From Streptomyces sp. SID13726 (GTDB lineage: Bacteria > Actinomycetota > Actinomycetes > Streptomycetales > Streptomycetaceae): DNA of 64,000 nt. The notes beneath the pieces are model-generated. The model was not told where the DNA came from. It worked only from the letters and a program-made list of their open reading frames with translations, and made no database searches. This document shows positions 8,491 through 16,179 of the stretch, one piece after another. A program made the position numbers and the translations under genes. Location: positions 868,001 to 932,000 of the forward strand of contig NZ_JAAGLY010000002.1 of NCBI RefSeq assembly GCF_010548375.1, written 5' to 3'. Numbering within the stretch: the stretch's first letter is position 1; each line of letters begins with the position of its first letter.

Positions 8491-9936
8491 TCAGCTCCGG
8501 CCGGACTCCACAGGCTCAGCCCGCCGAAGGCGCAGCAAGGGGACCACGTTCAGGAGCAGTCCGATCGTCGCGACGCCGGTGACCAGGTTCAGTCCGGGGC
8601 GGTAGACGGTGAAGTCGGCCCCGCTGTCGCCCGCTTGAGCGAGGACGGCGGTGAGGACGGCGAGGACGAGGGCGCCTCCGACCTGGCCGGAGGTCTGCAC
8701 CAGGCCGGAGGCCAGGCCCTGTTCGGAGTCGTCGATGCCTTCGGTGGCCTGGGCCATGATCGCGCCGTAGCCGAAGGCGAAGCCTCCGCCGAGGAGCACC
8801 AGGGACGGGAACATGCTCAGCAGGTAGTCGGGTGACGAGCCGGCCGAGATCAGGAACCAGACGTAGCCGAGGGTCATCGAGACCATCGCCGTGACGATCA
8901 GGGGTGCGGTGCCGAAACGGTTGACGAGTCGTCCGGCGAGCGGTGAGCCGATGGCGACGATCAAGCCGACGGGCAGCAGCGCGAAGGCCATCCGCAGGGG
9001 CGACCAGCCGCGCCCGTCCTGGAGGAACAGCGTCATCATGAACTGGAAGCTGAGGTAGGAGCCCATCAGCGCGACCATGCTGAGGTTGGCCCGGACCGTG
9101 GTGGCCTGGCGCAGGATGCCGAAGCGGACGAGGGGGTGACGGACCCGCCGTTCGATCATGACGAAGGCGAGCAGCAGGGCGACGGCCGCGCCGAAGGTGG
9201 CGAGGGTCGTCAGGGAGGCCCAGCCGCGGTCGGGTGCGGTGACCACGGCGTACACGGCGAGCAGCATGCCCGCGGTGAGGGTGACCGCGCCGGCCGGGTC
9301 CTGGCCGCCCGTCCCGGCGCGGCGGTCGCGCGGGATCAGGGTCAGGCCGACGGCCAGGGCGAGCAGCGCGAGGGGTACGGGCATGAAGAACGTCCAGCGC
9401 CAGCCGATCCCGGTGAGCAGGCCGCCGAGGATCAGGCCGGAGGAGTAGCCCAGGGCTCCGAAGAGGCTGAAGACCGACAGGGCCCTGTTGCGCTGCGGGC
9501 CCTCCGGGAAGGTCGTGGTGAGGATGGACAGCCCCGCGGGCGCGGTGAACGCGGCGGCCACGCCCTTGACGAAGCGGGTGGCGATCAACAACGTGCCGTC
9601 GTCGACGAGTCCGCCGAGGAGTGAGGCGGCGGCGAAGACGCCCAGGGCGATCAGGAAGACCCGGCGGCGGCCGAGGAGGTCCGCGGTACGGCCGCCGAGC
9701 AGCATCAGGCCGCCGTAGCCGAGGACGTAGCCGTTGATGATCCACTGAAGGGAGCCGGTGGCGAGGCCCAGATCGTGGCCGATGGAGGGCAGGGCGATGC
9801 CGACCATCGAGACGTCGAGGCCGTCGAGGAAGAGCACGAGGCACAGGACGGCGAGCACGCTCCACAGGCGGGCGGTCCAGCGCGGATCGGCGACAGGCGG
9901 AAGCGAGGTCCCGGGGCGGGACTCGGTCAGGGACAT
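8491..9936 (-). CDS. MFS drug exporter, DHA2 (EmrB/QacA-type)
   Basis: A 481-residue, 14-span major facilitator. The start of TM1 carries LDGLDVSMVGIALPSIGHDL (the D-and-P motif of the family), and loop 2-3 carries GGRTADLLGRRRVF, the signature gating motif. ATG 9936 is preferred over the further upstream TTG because AGGAAAGAG lies at proper distance. It closely resembles the second exporter at 50478-51968 and is probably a paralogue. No adjacent regulator is evident; the upstream region contains a foldback repeat. Substrate unknown. Confidence 0.93.
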   Translation of the reverse strand: MSLTESRPGTSLPPVADPRWTARLWSVLAVLCLVLFLDGLDVSMVGIALPSIGHDLGLATGSLQWIINGYVLGYGGLMLLGGRTADLLGRRRVFLIALGVFAAASLLGGLVDDGTLLIATRFVKGVAAAFTAPAGLSILTTTFPEGPQRNRALSVFSLFGALGYSSGLILGGLLTGIGWRWTFFMPVPLALLALAVGLTLIPRDRRAGTGGQDPAGAVTLTAGMLLAVYAVVTAPDRGWASLTTLATFGAAVALLLAFVMIERRVRHPLVRFGILRQATTVRANLSMVALMGSYLSFQFMMTLFLQDGRGWSPLRMAFALLPVGLIVAIGSPLAGRLVNRFGTAPLIVTAMVSMTLGYVWFLISAGSSPDYLLSMFPSLVLLGGGFAFGYGAIMAQATEGIDDSEQGLASGLVQTSGQVGGALVLAVLTAVLAQAGDSGADFTVYRPGLNLVTGVATIGLLLNVVPLLRLRRAEPVESGRS

Positions 9937-10140
9937 GCGGGAGGATCTCTTTCCTGGCAACTGAGCGGGCCGGTGGACGCCTCGGCGCTGAGGAACCGGT
10001 CGCGGGAGAGCCGGACCGGGGAGCGGAAGCGCACGGCGCGGTCGGCCTCGCGACGAGCGTGCCAGGAGTGTCGTACCTGAAGAAGGGAGAGCCTGTTCCT
10101 ATGCGTGCGCAGCGTAGGAGAAGTGACTCCCCCTCTCAGT

Positions 10141-10303
10141 GCCTGTGTCACATCCTCTTTCCGCAGGCCATGGCATATGCATATGAGGGGCGATCGTCGT
10201 TGCCGTTCGGTTCGGCGTCCTGTGGATGCCGAACCGAACGGCAGACCCCAATCACCGTTCACCTCATACCTAATGACCTGCGGAAAGAGGACGTACACAG
10301 ACG
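10141..10303. repeat. 163-bp foldback (inverted-repeat) element with central hairpin
   Basis: A 27-bp sequence beginning GCCTGTGTCACATCCTCTTT at 10141-10167 reappears inverted at 10277-10303 (three or four changes). Exactly at the centre lies a perfect 16-bp stem, TGCCGTTCGGTTCGGC (10201-10216) with its complement at 10228-10243 and an 11-base loop. The DNA between arms is only weakly symmetric. The layout resembles a miniature inverted-repeat element or a bidirectional terminator with long arms. A third copy of the end motif lies at 10978-11004 beyond the adjacent hypothetical gene. Confidence 0.65.
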
Positions 10304-10314
10304 CTAACAGTCCG

Positions 10315-10854
10315 TCAGACGTTGGTGCGCAGCGCCTGCCGAGCCGCTTCCTGAAAGACTCCGATGCGGACTCGTTTCGCATCGGCTGCCTCTCGGAAGC
10401 ATGCTTCCTCATTTCCTTGAGGCGGGCTGCCGACGCGGATCGCGGTGCGTGCCCACTCGGAGCAGAGGACATGCCATTCCCTCATGGAGTGATGCAGCAG
10501 TTCTGCCTCTGTGGCCACATCCCTTGGGCCGATCATGCTCACTCGTGATGCTGTGGCACTGAGGGTTACCCAGCACTGATGCATCTCGGAAAGGTGGTCC
10601 TTCCACACTGCGGGAGAGCTGTCCGGAGCGGTCAGTTCGTCAAAGAGCTTCCACAGCTGCCCGTTGAGCACGCGCACGGCGGACAGATAGCCCGAGTACG
10701 CCTCGATACGTACGTTGTGCAGGTTCCTGTAGCGCTCCTCTTCGAGCTGCTCCCGCTGATGCTGTCTCTGGCCGCGAATCGATATCCACCCTCCTCCCAG
10801 CCCTCCCAAGGCCCCGACGATGGTCCCCAGTACCCCCACAACTGCTGCATCCAT
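10315..10854 (-). CDS. Hypothetical membrane-anchored protein
   Basis: A 179-residue protein I do not recognise. It opens with a Gly/Ala/Val-rich span (residues 2-24, including VGVLGTIVGALGGLGGGW), then an Arg/Gln/Glu-rich coiled stretch (RQHQREQLEEERYRNLH), and an alpha-helical domain. This single N-terminal anchor plus cytoplasmic helical domain is common in small actinobacterial proteins of unknown role. Its G+C content looks lower than that of its neighbours, and it sits between the foldback element and a third copy of the same repeat end. It may therefore have arrived with that element (inference). Confidence 0.75.
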   Translation of the reverse strand: MDAAVVGVLGTIVGALGGLGGGWISIRGQRQHQREQLEEERYRNLHNVRIEAYSGYLSAVRVLNGQLWKLFDELTAPDSSPAVWKDHLSEMHQCWVTLSATASRVSMIGPRDVATEAELLHHSMREWHVLCSEWARTAIRVGSPPQGNEEACFREAADAKRVRIGVFQEAARQALRTNV

Positions 10855-10955
10855 ATGAGGGTTATGAGTATTTTTAATGGTCTATAACCCGGCTGGCTGA
10901 TTCACGTGGACCGAGCAGTCGGACCGGGGACGGATGACGAGAGGGGCGGGGTCTG

Positions 10956-11004
10956 CCGTTCACCAAATGCATCATGACCTGCGGAAAGAGGATGTGACAC
11001 AGGC
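10956..11004 (+). repeat. Third copy of the foldback end motif
   Basis: CCGTTCACC, nine variable bases, then ATGACCTGCGGAAAGAGGA and a GTGACACAGG-like tail. The same order and spacing occur at 10255-10303, so the two are direct repeats 701 bases apart that bracket the hypothetical gene. The 27-bp core at 10978-11004 is a perfect inverted copy of 10141-10167. Confidence 0.65.
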
Positions 11005-11032
11005 TCTCAGGGGGAATAGGCCCGGAGAACGC

Positions 11033-11902
11033 TCAGGCAGAGCTGCCGGTGCGCAGATGGGTCGGGTCCGCCGCCCAGGAGGCCAGCATGCGCAGGCTGT
11101 CGTATGTGGGGCTGCCCGCCTCGGCGGTCCAGACGATGATCTGGAGGTCGGGGTCGGCGGCCCAGGTGACGGCGTTCCAGTCGAGGTGGAGGTCGCCTAC
11201 GACGGGGTGGCGCAGGTGCTTGGTCCCGGTGTCCCTGACGGCGACGTCGTGCGCGGCCCACCACTGGCGGAACTGGTCGTCCCGGACCGAGAGTTCGCCC
11301 ACGAGGGCGGCCAGTTGTACGTCACCGGGGTTGTTCGCGTTGTGCATGCGCATCTGGGCGATGGCCAGCCGGGTGACGCCCTCCCAGTCCGCGTACAGCT
11401 CCCTCATCGCCGGGTCGGTGATCAGCAGCCTGATGTAGTAGCGCTGCTTCTCGGGAATCCTGTCGAACTCCGTGATCAGGGCCGCGCCCATCGCGTTCCA
11501 GGCGACGATCTCGGTGCGCGGGCCGATCACGAAGGCCGGGGTGTGGGCCATGTCGTCGATCATGCGCTGCAACTGCACCTGGGTCTTCGGGCGGGGCCGA
11601 CGCCGGGCCGGCCGGTACTCGCTGCGGTCCGCCAGCTCGCACAGATAGGCGCGCTGGTCGTCGTCGAGACGCAGCACCCGGGCCAGGGACTCCAGCACGG
11701 ACGGGGACGGCTGGATACGGCCCTGTTCGAGTCGGGCGTAGTAGTCGGTGCTGATGGCGGCCAGCACCGCGACCTCCTCACGGCGCAGGCCCGCCACGCG
11801 CCGCGGGCCGCCGTCGGGCAGGCCGACGGCGGCCGGGTCGAGCTCGGCTCGACGCGCCTTGAGGAATTCTCCCAGGTCATGGCGGTGAGGATCGCTGTTC
11901 AT
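11033..11902 (-). CDS. XRE-family regulator with MmyB-like ligand domain
   Basis: A 289-residue regulator. The HTH occupies about residues 10-75 (LRREEVAVLAAISTDYYARL, EQGRIQPSPSVLESLARVL). The rest is the MmyB-type ligand-binding domain with WNAMGAALI, LYADWEGVTRLAIAQMR and SVRDDQFRQWW. It is a paralogue of the regulator at 13697-14554; both follow the same domain plan and share a motif upstream. It is last in line after the NTF2-PfpI-MoaF genes on the same strand but separated by about 100 bases containing its own probable promoter. Likely senses a small lipid or hydrophobic ligand (family knowledge). Confidence 0.92.
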   Translation of the reverse strand: MNSDPHRHDLGEFLKARRAELDPAAVGLPDGGPRRVAGLRREEVAVLAAISTDYYARLEQGRIQPSPSVLESLARVLRLDDDQRAYLCELADRSEYRPARRRPRPKTQVQLQRMIDDMAHTPAFVIGPRTEIVAWNAMGAALITEFDRIPEKQRYYIRLLITDPAMRELYADWEGVTRLAIAQMRMHNANNPGDVQLAALVGELSVRDDQFRQWWAAHDVAVRDTGTKHLRHPVVGDLHLDWNAVTWAADPDLQIIVWTAEAGSPTYDSLRMLASWAADPTHLRTGSSA

Positions 11903-11940
11903 GCCCTCAGCCTGACACCGGGTAGCGGTGTTGTCAGGGG

Positions 11941-11960
11941 GAGAGATCTGTCCCTGGCAG
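11941..11960. promoter_or_regulatory. Motif shared upstream of both XRE regulators
   Basis: GAGAGATCTGTCCCTGG lies 39 bases before the XRE start at 11902. GAGAGTTCTGTCCCTGG occurs 40 bases before the paralogous XRE start at 14554. One mismatch in 17 positions and nearly equal spacing suggest a common promoter/operator element, probably for autoregulation. Confidence 0.5.
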
Positions 11961-12001
11961 TCCTCACCGCCGGGTTGACGGGCTGCCCGTCCGCCCCGCG
12001 G

Positions 12002-12340
12002 TCAGCGGACGCGGGTCCACGCCCCGTGGAGCTGGACGAACTGGCCTCCGACGACGGAGCTGGCCATGCAGGTCCCCTCCGTGTAGTCCTCGATGTGGGT
12101 GACGTGGTCACCGGCGTCGGGCTCGGTCCAGCGCACGACGAAGAGGCCGTCGCGGAGCTGGGTGGTGGTGTACTCCATCGTCTGCTTCCGGCCCTTGATG
12201 GCACCGCTCGTCACCTCGAAGCTGACCTGGGTCGCCGAGTCGAAGGTGATCTCCACCGTGAAGTGGCCGAGCGGCGTGTCCGGACCGAGGTCCGCCAGCC
12301 AGGTCTGTCCCACGCTGGGAAGGGTCGCGTTGCTGTCCAT
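12002..12340 (-). CDS. MoaF-like small beta-barrel protein
   Basis: A 112-residue protein with the lipocalin-like pattern of MoaF N-terminal-domain proteins: GHFTVEITFDSATQVSFEV, then GRKQTMEYTTTQLRDGLFVV and HIEDYTEGT. No signal peptide. It is the third gene of a same-strand set after the NTF2-like and PfpI genes (39-base gap). A second MoaF-type gene next to an NTF2 gene occurs at 32807-33130. The biochemical role of these stand-alone domains is not established; a small-molecule binding or isomerase-like role is possible. Confidence 0.7.
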   Translation of the reverse strand: MDSNATLPSVGQTWLADLGPDTPLGHFTVEITFDSATQVSFEVTSGAIKGRKQTMEYTTTQLRDGLFVVRWTEPDAGDHVTHIEDYTEGTCMASSVVGGQFVQLHGAWTRVR

Positions 12341-12379
12341 CGGTACTACCTCGTTCTGTGATTGCTGCTGGGGTGGGTG

Positions 12380-13081
12380 TCAGCCGAGGGCCTTGACGAC
12401 CTCGTGGGCCAGCGGAACGGCTGAAGCAGGGTTCTGGCCGGTGATGAGGGTGCGGTCCACCTCGACGTGGGGGGCGAAGTTCTCCACGCCCTTGCGGTAG
12501 TCCGCGCCCACGTCCGAGACGAGACGGTCCTGGAGCAGCCATTTCGCGCGGCCGGCGAGGCCGTTCTGGATCTCCTCGGAGTTGGACAGCCCGGTGAGGC
12601 GGTAGCCGGCGAACGGGGACCTGCCGTCGGCGTCCACCGTCGGCAGCAGGGCGGCCGGGCCGTGGCACACCAGCGAGACGATCTTGCCGGAGGCGAGCCA
12701 GTCGCTGAGCAGCTTGCCGGCCGCGCGGTCGACGGCGAGGTCCTCCATCGGTCCCCAGCCGCCGGGGACGAAGACGGCGTCGTAGTCGTCGATGTCGACG
12801 TCCTCTATGCGGACCGGGTTCGCCAGTTCGGTGGCCTCGCGCAGGGTGGCCTTCATGCGCTCCGCGCCCTCGGGTCCTCCGTTGAAGTCCGGGGTCAGGC
12901 TGAGTGCGTCGGGGGTCGGCGGTACGCCGCCGGGGGTGGCCGCGGCGACCTCGTAGCCGGCCTCCTTGAAGACGCCGTACGGGCCGATGGCCTCCTCGGC
13001 CCAGAAGCCCGCGGGCTGCTGGAACCCGTCGGCCAGGGTCCAGTGGTCGGCGGCGGTGATGAGGAAGAGGATCTTCGTCAT
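12380..13081 (-). CDS. DJ-1/PfpI-type glutamine amidotransferase-like protein
   Basis: A 233-residue class I amidotransferase-fold protein of the DJ-1/PfpI (Hsp31-like) group. The nucleophile elbow is VCHGPAAL with C139 and H140, and the GG strand PGGWGPMEDL is intact. Members act as glyoxalase-III/deglycase or chaperone-like stress proteins. The paralogue at 45210-45905 has the same motifs at the same residues. Lies in an operon with the NTF2-like gene upstream (27-base gap) and the MoaF-like gene downstream. Confidence 0.9.
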   Translation of the reverse strand: MTKILFLITAADHWTLADGFQQPAGFWAEEAIGPYGVFKEAGYEVAAATPGGVPPTPDALSLTPDFNGGPEGAERMKATLREATELANPVRIEDVDIDDYDAVFVPGGWGPMEDLAVDRAAGKLLSDWLASGKIVSLVCHGPAALLPTVDADGRSPFAGYRLTGLSNSEEIQNGLAGRAKWLLQDRLVSDVGADYRKGVENFAPHVEVDRTLITGQNPASAVPLAHEVVKALG

Positions 13082-13108
13082 GGTTGTGCTCCGTGAGGGT
13101 GAGCGCGA

Positions 13109-13498
13109 TCAGTTGGCCGCGGCCTGCTGGACGACGTGGCTGTCGGCTGCCTGGATCAGGTGGGTGAGCTTGCCGCCGGCGACCGTCCACAGGTGGATGA
13201 AGCGCGCGTCCGACTCCTGACCGGACTTGGACACGGCGTGGTAGGCGCCGCGCACGAAGACGTGCTCGCCGGCGTCGTAGAACTCCTCGGCGACCGCGCC
13301 GAAGGAAGAGAAGTTGGGCGCGAGCCGGGCGAAGAAGTCGCCACCGGCACTCGCCCAGGTCTTGTAGACACCGCCGTAGGGGAAACCGGGGGTGATGTCC
13401 CAGACGATGTCGGGGTCGATGACCTCGGCGACCACGTCCGGTGCCATGCCGGAGTCGTAGAGCCGACGGGCGAGGGCGACGTTCGGGGAATCGGACAT
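13109..13498 (-). CDS. NTF2/SnoaL-like protein
   Basis: A 129-residue SnoaL-like cone-fold protein: NVALARRLYDSGMAPDVVAE, WDITPGFPYGGVY, FYDAGEHVFVRGAYHA. ATG 13498 is preferred to a longer reading because AGGAGT sits eight bases upstream and homology begins there. First gene of an apparent three-gene operon (NTF2, PfpI, MoaF). The upstream 200 bases are purine-rich with repeated GGAAAGGCC/GACCCGGAG blocks and hold GTCCCTGCC and ATCCCTGCC copies reminiscent of the XRE motif. Family members isomerise or hydrolyse small ligands; the substrate here is unknown. Confidence 0.82.
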   Translation of the reverse strand: MSDSPNVALARRLYDSGMAPDVVAEVIDPDIVWDITPGFPYGGVYKTWASAGGDFFARLAPNFSSFGAVAEEFYDAGEHVFVRGAYHAVSKSGQESDARFIHLWTVAGGKLTHLIQAADSHVVQQAAAN

Positions 13499-13696
13499 GA
13501 GGGTACTCCTAGGGAATTTGACAGTTACGCGGAAAGGAAGCCGCTGCCTCTGAGGAAAGGCCAGGACGAAAGACCCGGAGTAAGACCCAGAGGGAAGGCC
13601 CGGAGGAAACCGCACTGGAATCGTCGCACGGAATTCAGGCAAGAAGGTAGGAAGGATTCGTCCCTGCCAGATCCCTGCCGAATCCAGACGTCTCCA

Positions 13697-14554
13697 CTAA
13701 TTCGCGCTCGGCTCTTTTCCTGTCCATGAGGAGAGGAAGCGCAAGCCCTCGTACGAGCGCGAGTGGGCCTCGGCGATCCACACGACCAATCGCTGCTCCG
13801 GGTCGGCCTCACAGCTGAGGACGTCCCAGTCGAGGACGAGTTCACCGGCGACCGGATGGTGGAACACCTTGCTGCCACTGGTGCGGGGAGCGATCTGGCG
13901 CCCGCCCCACCATCGGCAGAACTGCTCGTCCCGCACCGACAGCTCACCCACGAGGGTGGTGAGCCCCAGGTCGTCAGGGCAGGCCGCGGCACACCGCCGC
14001 AGCAGCGCGATGGCGTTGCGGGCGGAGTTCTCCCAGTCCGCGTACAGCGTCCTCATCCCCGGATCCGTGAAGAGCTGGCGGACGTAGTTGCGCCGCCGCT
14101 CGGGGATCTGCGTGAAGTCGATGCCGAACAGGGCGGTGGCCATCGGGTTCCACGCCAGGACGTCCAGGTTCCTGCCCAGGATCATGGCGGGCGCGACGGT
14201 GAGGTCGTCCAGGACCGTGCGCAGCTGGGGCTGCACCTTCTGCGCAGCCCGTCGCCGCGGCGGGTTGACCTCATGCCCCACCAGCCCGAACAAGTGGTCC
14301 CGCTGGTCATCGCTCAGCCGCAGAGCACGGACGAGAGCGCGCACTACGGAGCCAGACGGGGCGATGCGGCCCTGCTCCAGGCGGGTGTAGTGACGGGTGC
14401 TGATGGAAGCGAGCACGGCCACCTCCTCACGGCGCAGCCCTGCCACGCGCCGCCGCCCGTCGGGGTCGGGCAGTCCGACCATGCGCGGGCTGAGCTCGGC
14501 CCGGCGGGCCCTGAGGAATTCACCCAGCTCGTCGAGATGTGCCCTGTCGGTCAT
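13697..14554 (-). CDS. XRE-family regulator with MmyB-like ligand domain
   Basis: A 285-residue paralogue of the protein at 11033-11902. HTH near residues 10-75 (LRREEVAVLASISTRHYTRL); C-terminal MmyB-type domain with WNPMATALFGIDF, LYADWENSARNAIALLR and SVRDEQFCRWW. ATG 14554 matches the paralogue's start; the long upstream extension has no homology. It is divergent from the zinc alcohol dehydrogenase at 14715, which is the likely target. This regulator/dehydrogenase pairing is common for MmyB-type regulators in Streptomyces. Confidence 0.92.
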   Translation of the reverse strand: MTDRAHLDELGEFLRARRAELSPRMVGLPDPDGRRRVAGLRREEVAVLASISTRHYTRLEQGRIAPSGSVVRALVRALRLSDDQRDHLFGLVGHEVNPPRRRAAQKVQPQLRTVLDDLTVAPAMILGRNLDVLAWNPMATALFGIDFTQIPERRRNYVRQLFTDPGMRTLYADWENSARNAIALLRRCAAACPDDLGLTTLVGELSVRDEQFCRWWGGRQIAPRTSGSKVFHHPVAGELVLDWDVLSCEADPEQRLVVWIAEAHSRSYEGLRFLSSWTGKEPSAN

Positions 14555-14593
14555 GCTGCCGAGTCTCGCACCGTCGGCAAGTCGGCAGGGTAG

Positions 14594-14613
14594 GAGAGTT
14601 CTGTCCCTGGATA
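14594..14613. promoter_or_regulatory. XRE-associated motif in the regulator/dehydrogenase intergenic region
   Basis: GAGAGTTCTGTCCCTGG, one base different from the copy at 11941. It lies between the divergent XRE and alcohol dehydrogenase genes, where a shared operator is expected. Confidence 0.5.
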
Positions 14614-14714
14614 CCGCCCGCCAGAACTGTAATTCTGCTTCATGAGGGCATCTGCCTGAATTACCAGGCCAGAAATCCGGCCGTCGATGGAATTCCTGAA
14701 GTAGGAGAATGAGT

Positions 14715-15731
14715 ATGCGTGGAGCTGTGTTGTACGGCCCGGGTGATGTCCGTTTCGAGGAGCGGGAGGACCCGCGGATTGTCGCGCCGACGGATGCGGT
14801 GATCCGGACGGTGGTCACGTGTGTGTGCGGTTCGGACCTGTGGGCGTTTCGGGGCACCGATCCGGTCACCGGGCCCACCCCGATGGGGCATGAGTACGTC
14901 GGGATCGTGGAGGAGGTCGGAGCCGGGGTCACGAACGTCAAGCCGGGCCAGTTCGTCATCGGCTCCTTCGCGACCTCCGACAACACCTGCCCCAACTGCC
15001 TCAATGGCTACCAGTCCAACTGTGTGCACCGGGAGTTCATGTCGACCTGCCAGGCCGAGTACGTGCGGATCCCCAACGCGCACGGCACCCTGGTCGCCAC
15101 CGACGAGCTGCCCGGCGAGGAGTTCGTGCCCAGCCTGCTGGCCCTCTCGGACGTGATGGGCACCGGCTGGTGGGCCGCGAAGGCCGCCGAGGTCCGGCCG
15201 GGCTCGACGGCGGTGGTGGTCGGGGACGGGGCGGTCGGCCTGTGCGGGGTGATCGCCGCGAAGGAACTCGGCGCCGAGCGCATCATCGCGATGTCCCGGC
15301 ACGAGTCGCGGCAGAAGCTCGCGGTCGAGTTCGGGGCCACCGACATCGTCGCCGAGCGCGGCGCGGAGGGCATCGCCCGGATCAAGGACCTCACCGACGG
15401 GGTGGGCGCCGAGTCCGTGCTGGAGTGCGTGGGCACCAAGGAGTCCATGCAGCAGGCCCTCGCCTCCACCCGGCCCGGCGGCAACGTCGGCTTCGTCGGC
15501 GTTCCCCACGACGTCGCCGTCGACGGCCAGGAACTCTTCTTCTCCCACGTCGGCCTGCGCGGCGGCCCCGCGCTGGTCCGCGCCTACCTGCCCGACCTCA
15601 TCGACCGCGTCCTGACCGGCCGCATCAACCCCGGCAAGGTCTTCGACCTCACCCTCCCCCTCGACCAGATCGCCGAAGGCTACAAAGCCATGGACGAACG
15701 CCACGCCATCAAAACCCTCCTCAAGCCGTGA
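14715..15731 (+). CDS. Zinc-dependent alcohol dehydrogenase family protein
   Basis: A 338-residue medium-chain dehydrogenase. Catalytic zinc ligands C38 (CVCGSD) and H59-E60 (MGHEYVG) are present. The structural-zinc lobe SDNTCPNCLNGYQSNC keeps C92, C95 and C103, while the first Cys of the usual four is replaced. The NAD(P) site is VVVGDGAVGLCG. ATG 14715 has AGGAG at seven bases; an ATG six bases earlier is too close to it. Divergent from an XRE regulator, then a DUF2255 gene follows after 31 bases. Confidence 0.92.
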   Translation: MRGAVLYGPGDVRFEEREDPRIVAPTDAVIRTVVTCVCGSDLWAFRGTDPVTGPTPMGHEYVGIVEEVGAGVTNVKPGQFVIGSFATSDNTCPNCLNGYQSNCVHREFMSTCQAEYVRIPNAHGTLVATDELPGEEFVPSLLALSDVMGTGWWAAKAAEVRPGSTAVVVGDGAVGLCGVIAAKELGAERIIAMSRHESRQKLAVEFGATDIVAERGAEGIARIKDLTDGVGAESVLECVGTKESMQQALASTRPGGNVGFVGVPHDVAVDGQELFFSHVGLRGGPALVRAYLPDLIDRVLTGRINPGKVFDLTLPLDQIAEGYKAMDERHAIKTLLKP

Positions 15732-15762
15732 CCGAGCACCACGCCTTCGAAGGAGGTACCTG

Positions 15763-16137
15763 ATGACCATCTGGACCAACGACGAACTGACCCGTATCGA
15801 AGGCGCCGAGGAGCTGCGGATCTCCCCGCTGCGCAGCAACGGAACACCGCGCGAGCCCCTGCCCGTCTGGGTCGTCCGCGACGGTGACGACCTCTACGTC
15901 CGCTCCTTCCGGGGCGGCGCCGGGTCCTGGTACCGGGCGGCCCGGTCAAGCCTTGCGGGCCGCATCCGCTGCGGTGGCGTGGCCAAGGACGTCATTTTCG
16001 CCGAGGTCCCGGACACCGACGTCAACGACCGCATCGACGCTGCCTACCGCACCAAGTACGGGCGGTACGGGGCGAGTTACGTCGACCCGCTGGTGGCCGC
16101 ACGGGACACCACGCTCAAGCTCGTCCCCGCCGGCTGA
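15763..16137 (+). CDS. DUF2255 family protein
   Basis: A 124-residue protein matching DUF2255: WTNDELTRIEGAEELRI at the start, PVWVVRDGDDLYVRSFRG, and a C-terminal KYG..SYVDPLVA. The pattern resembles deazaflavin (F420)-binding split-barrel proteins that act on small oxidised compounds, but the function is unproven. AAGGAGGT lies just before ATG 15763. It follows the alcohol dehydrogenase and precedes the antiporter closely, so the three may share a transcript. Confidence 0.8.
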   Translation: MTIWTNDELTRIEGAEELRISPLRSNGTPREPLPVWVVRDGDDLYVRSFRGGAGSWYRAARSSLAGRIRCGGVAKDVIFAEVPDTDVNDRIDAAYRTKYGRYGASYVDPLVAARDTTLKLVPAG

Positions 16138-16179
16138 ACCCACCTGCCTCCCCCTTTGGTTCCCTCCAGGAGAAACACC

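Noticed and set aside
9927..10472. 181-residue frame containing LRKEDVTQALRG, also seen in a frame near 10990
   Set aside because: The shared peptide is merely translation of the repeated 27-bp motif; no start site and it overlaps a better gene.
14555..15004. 150-residue N-terminal extension of the second XRE regulator
   Set aside because: Overlaps the divergent dehydrogenase gene and its promoter; the paralogue begins at the position equivalent to 14554.
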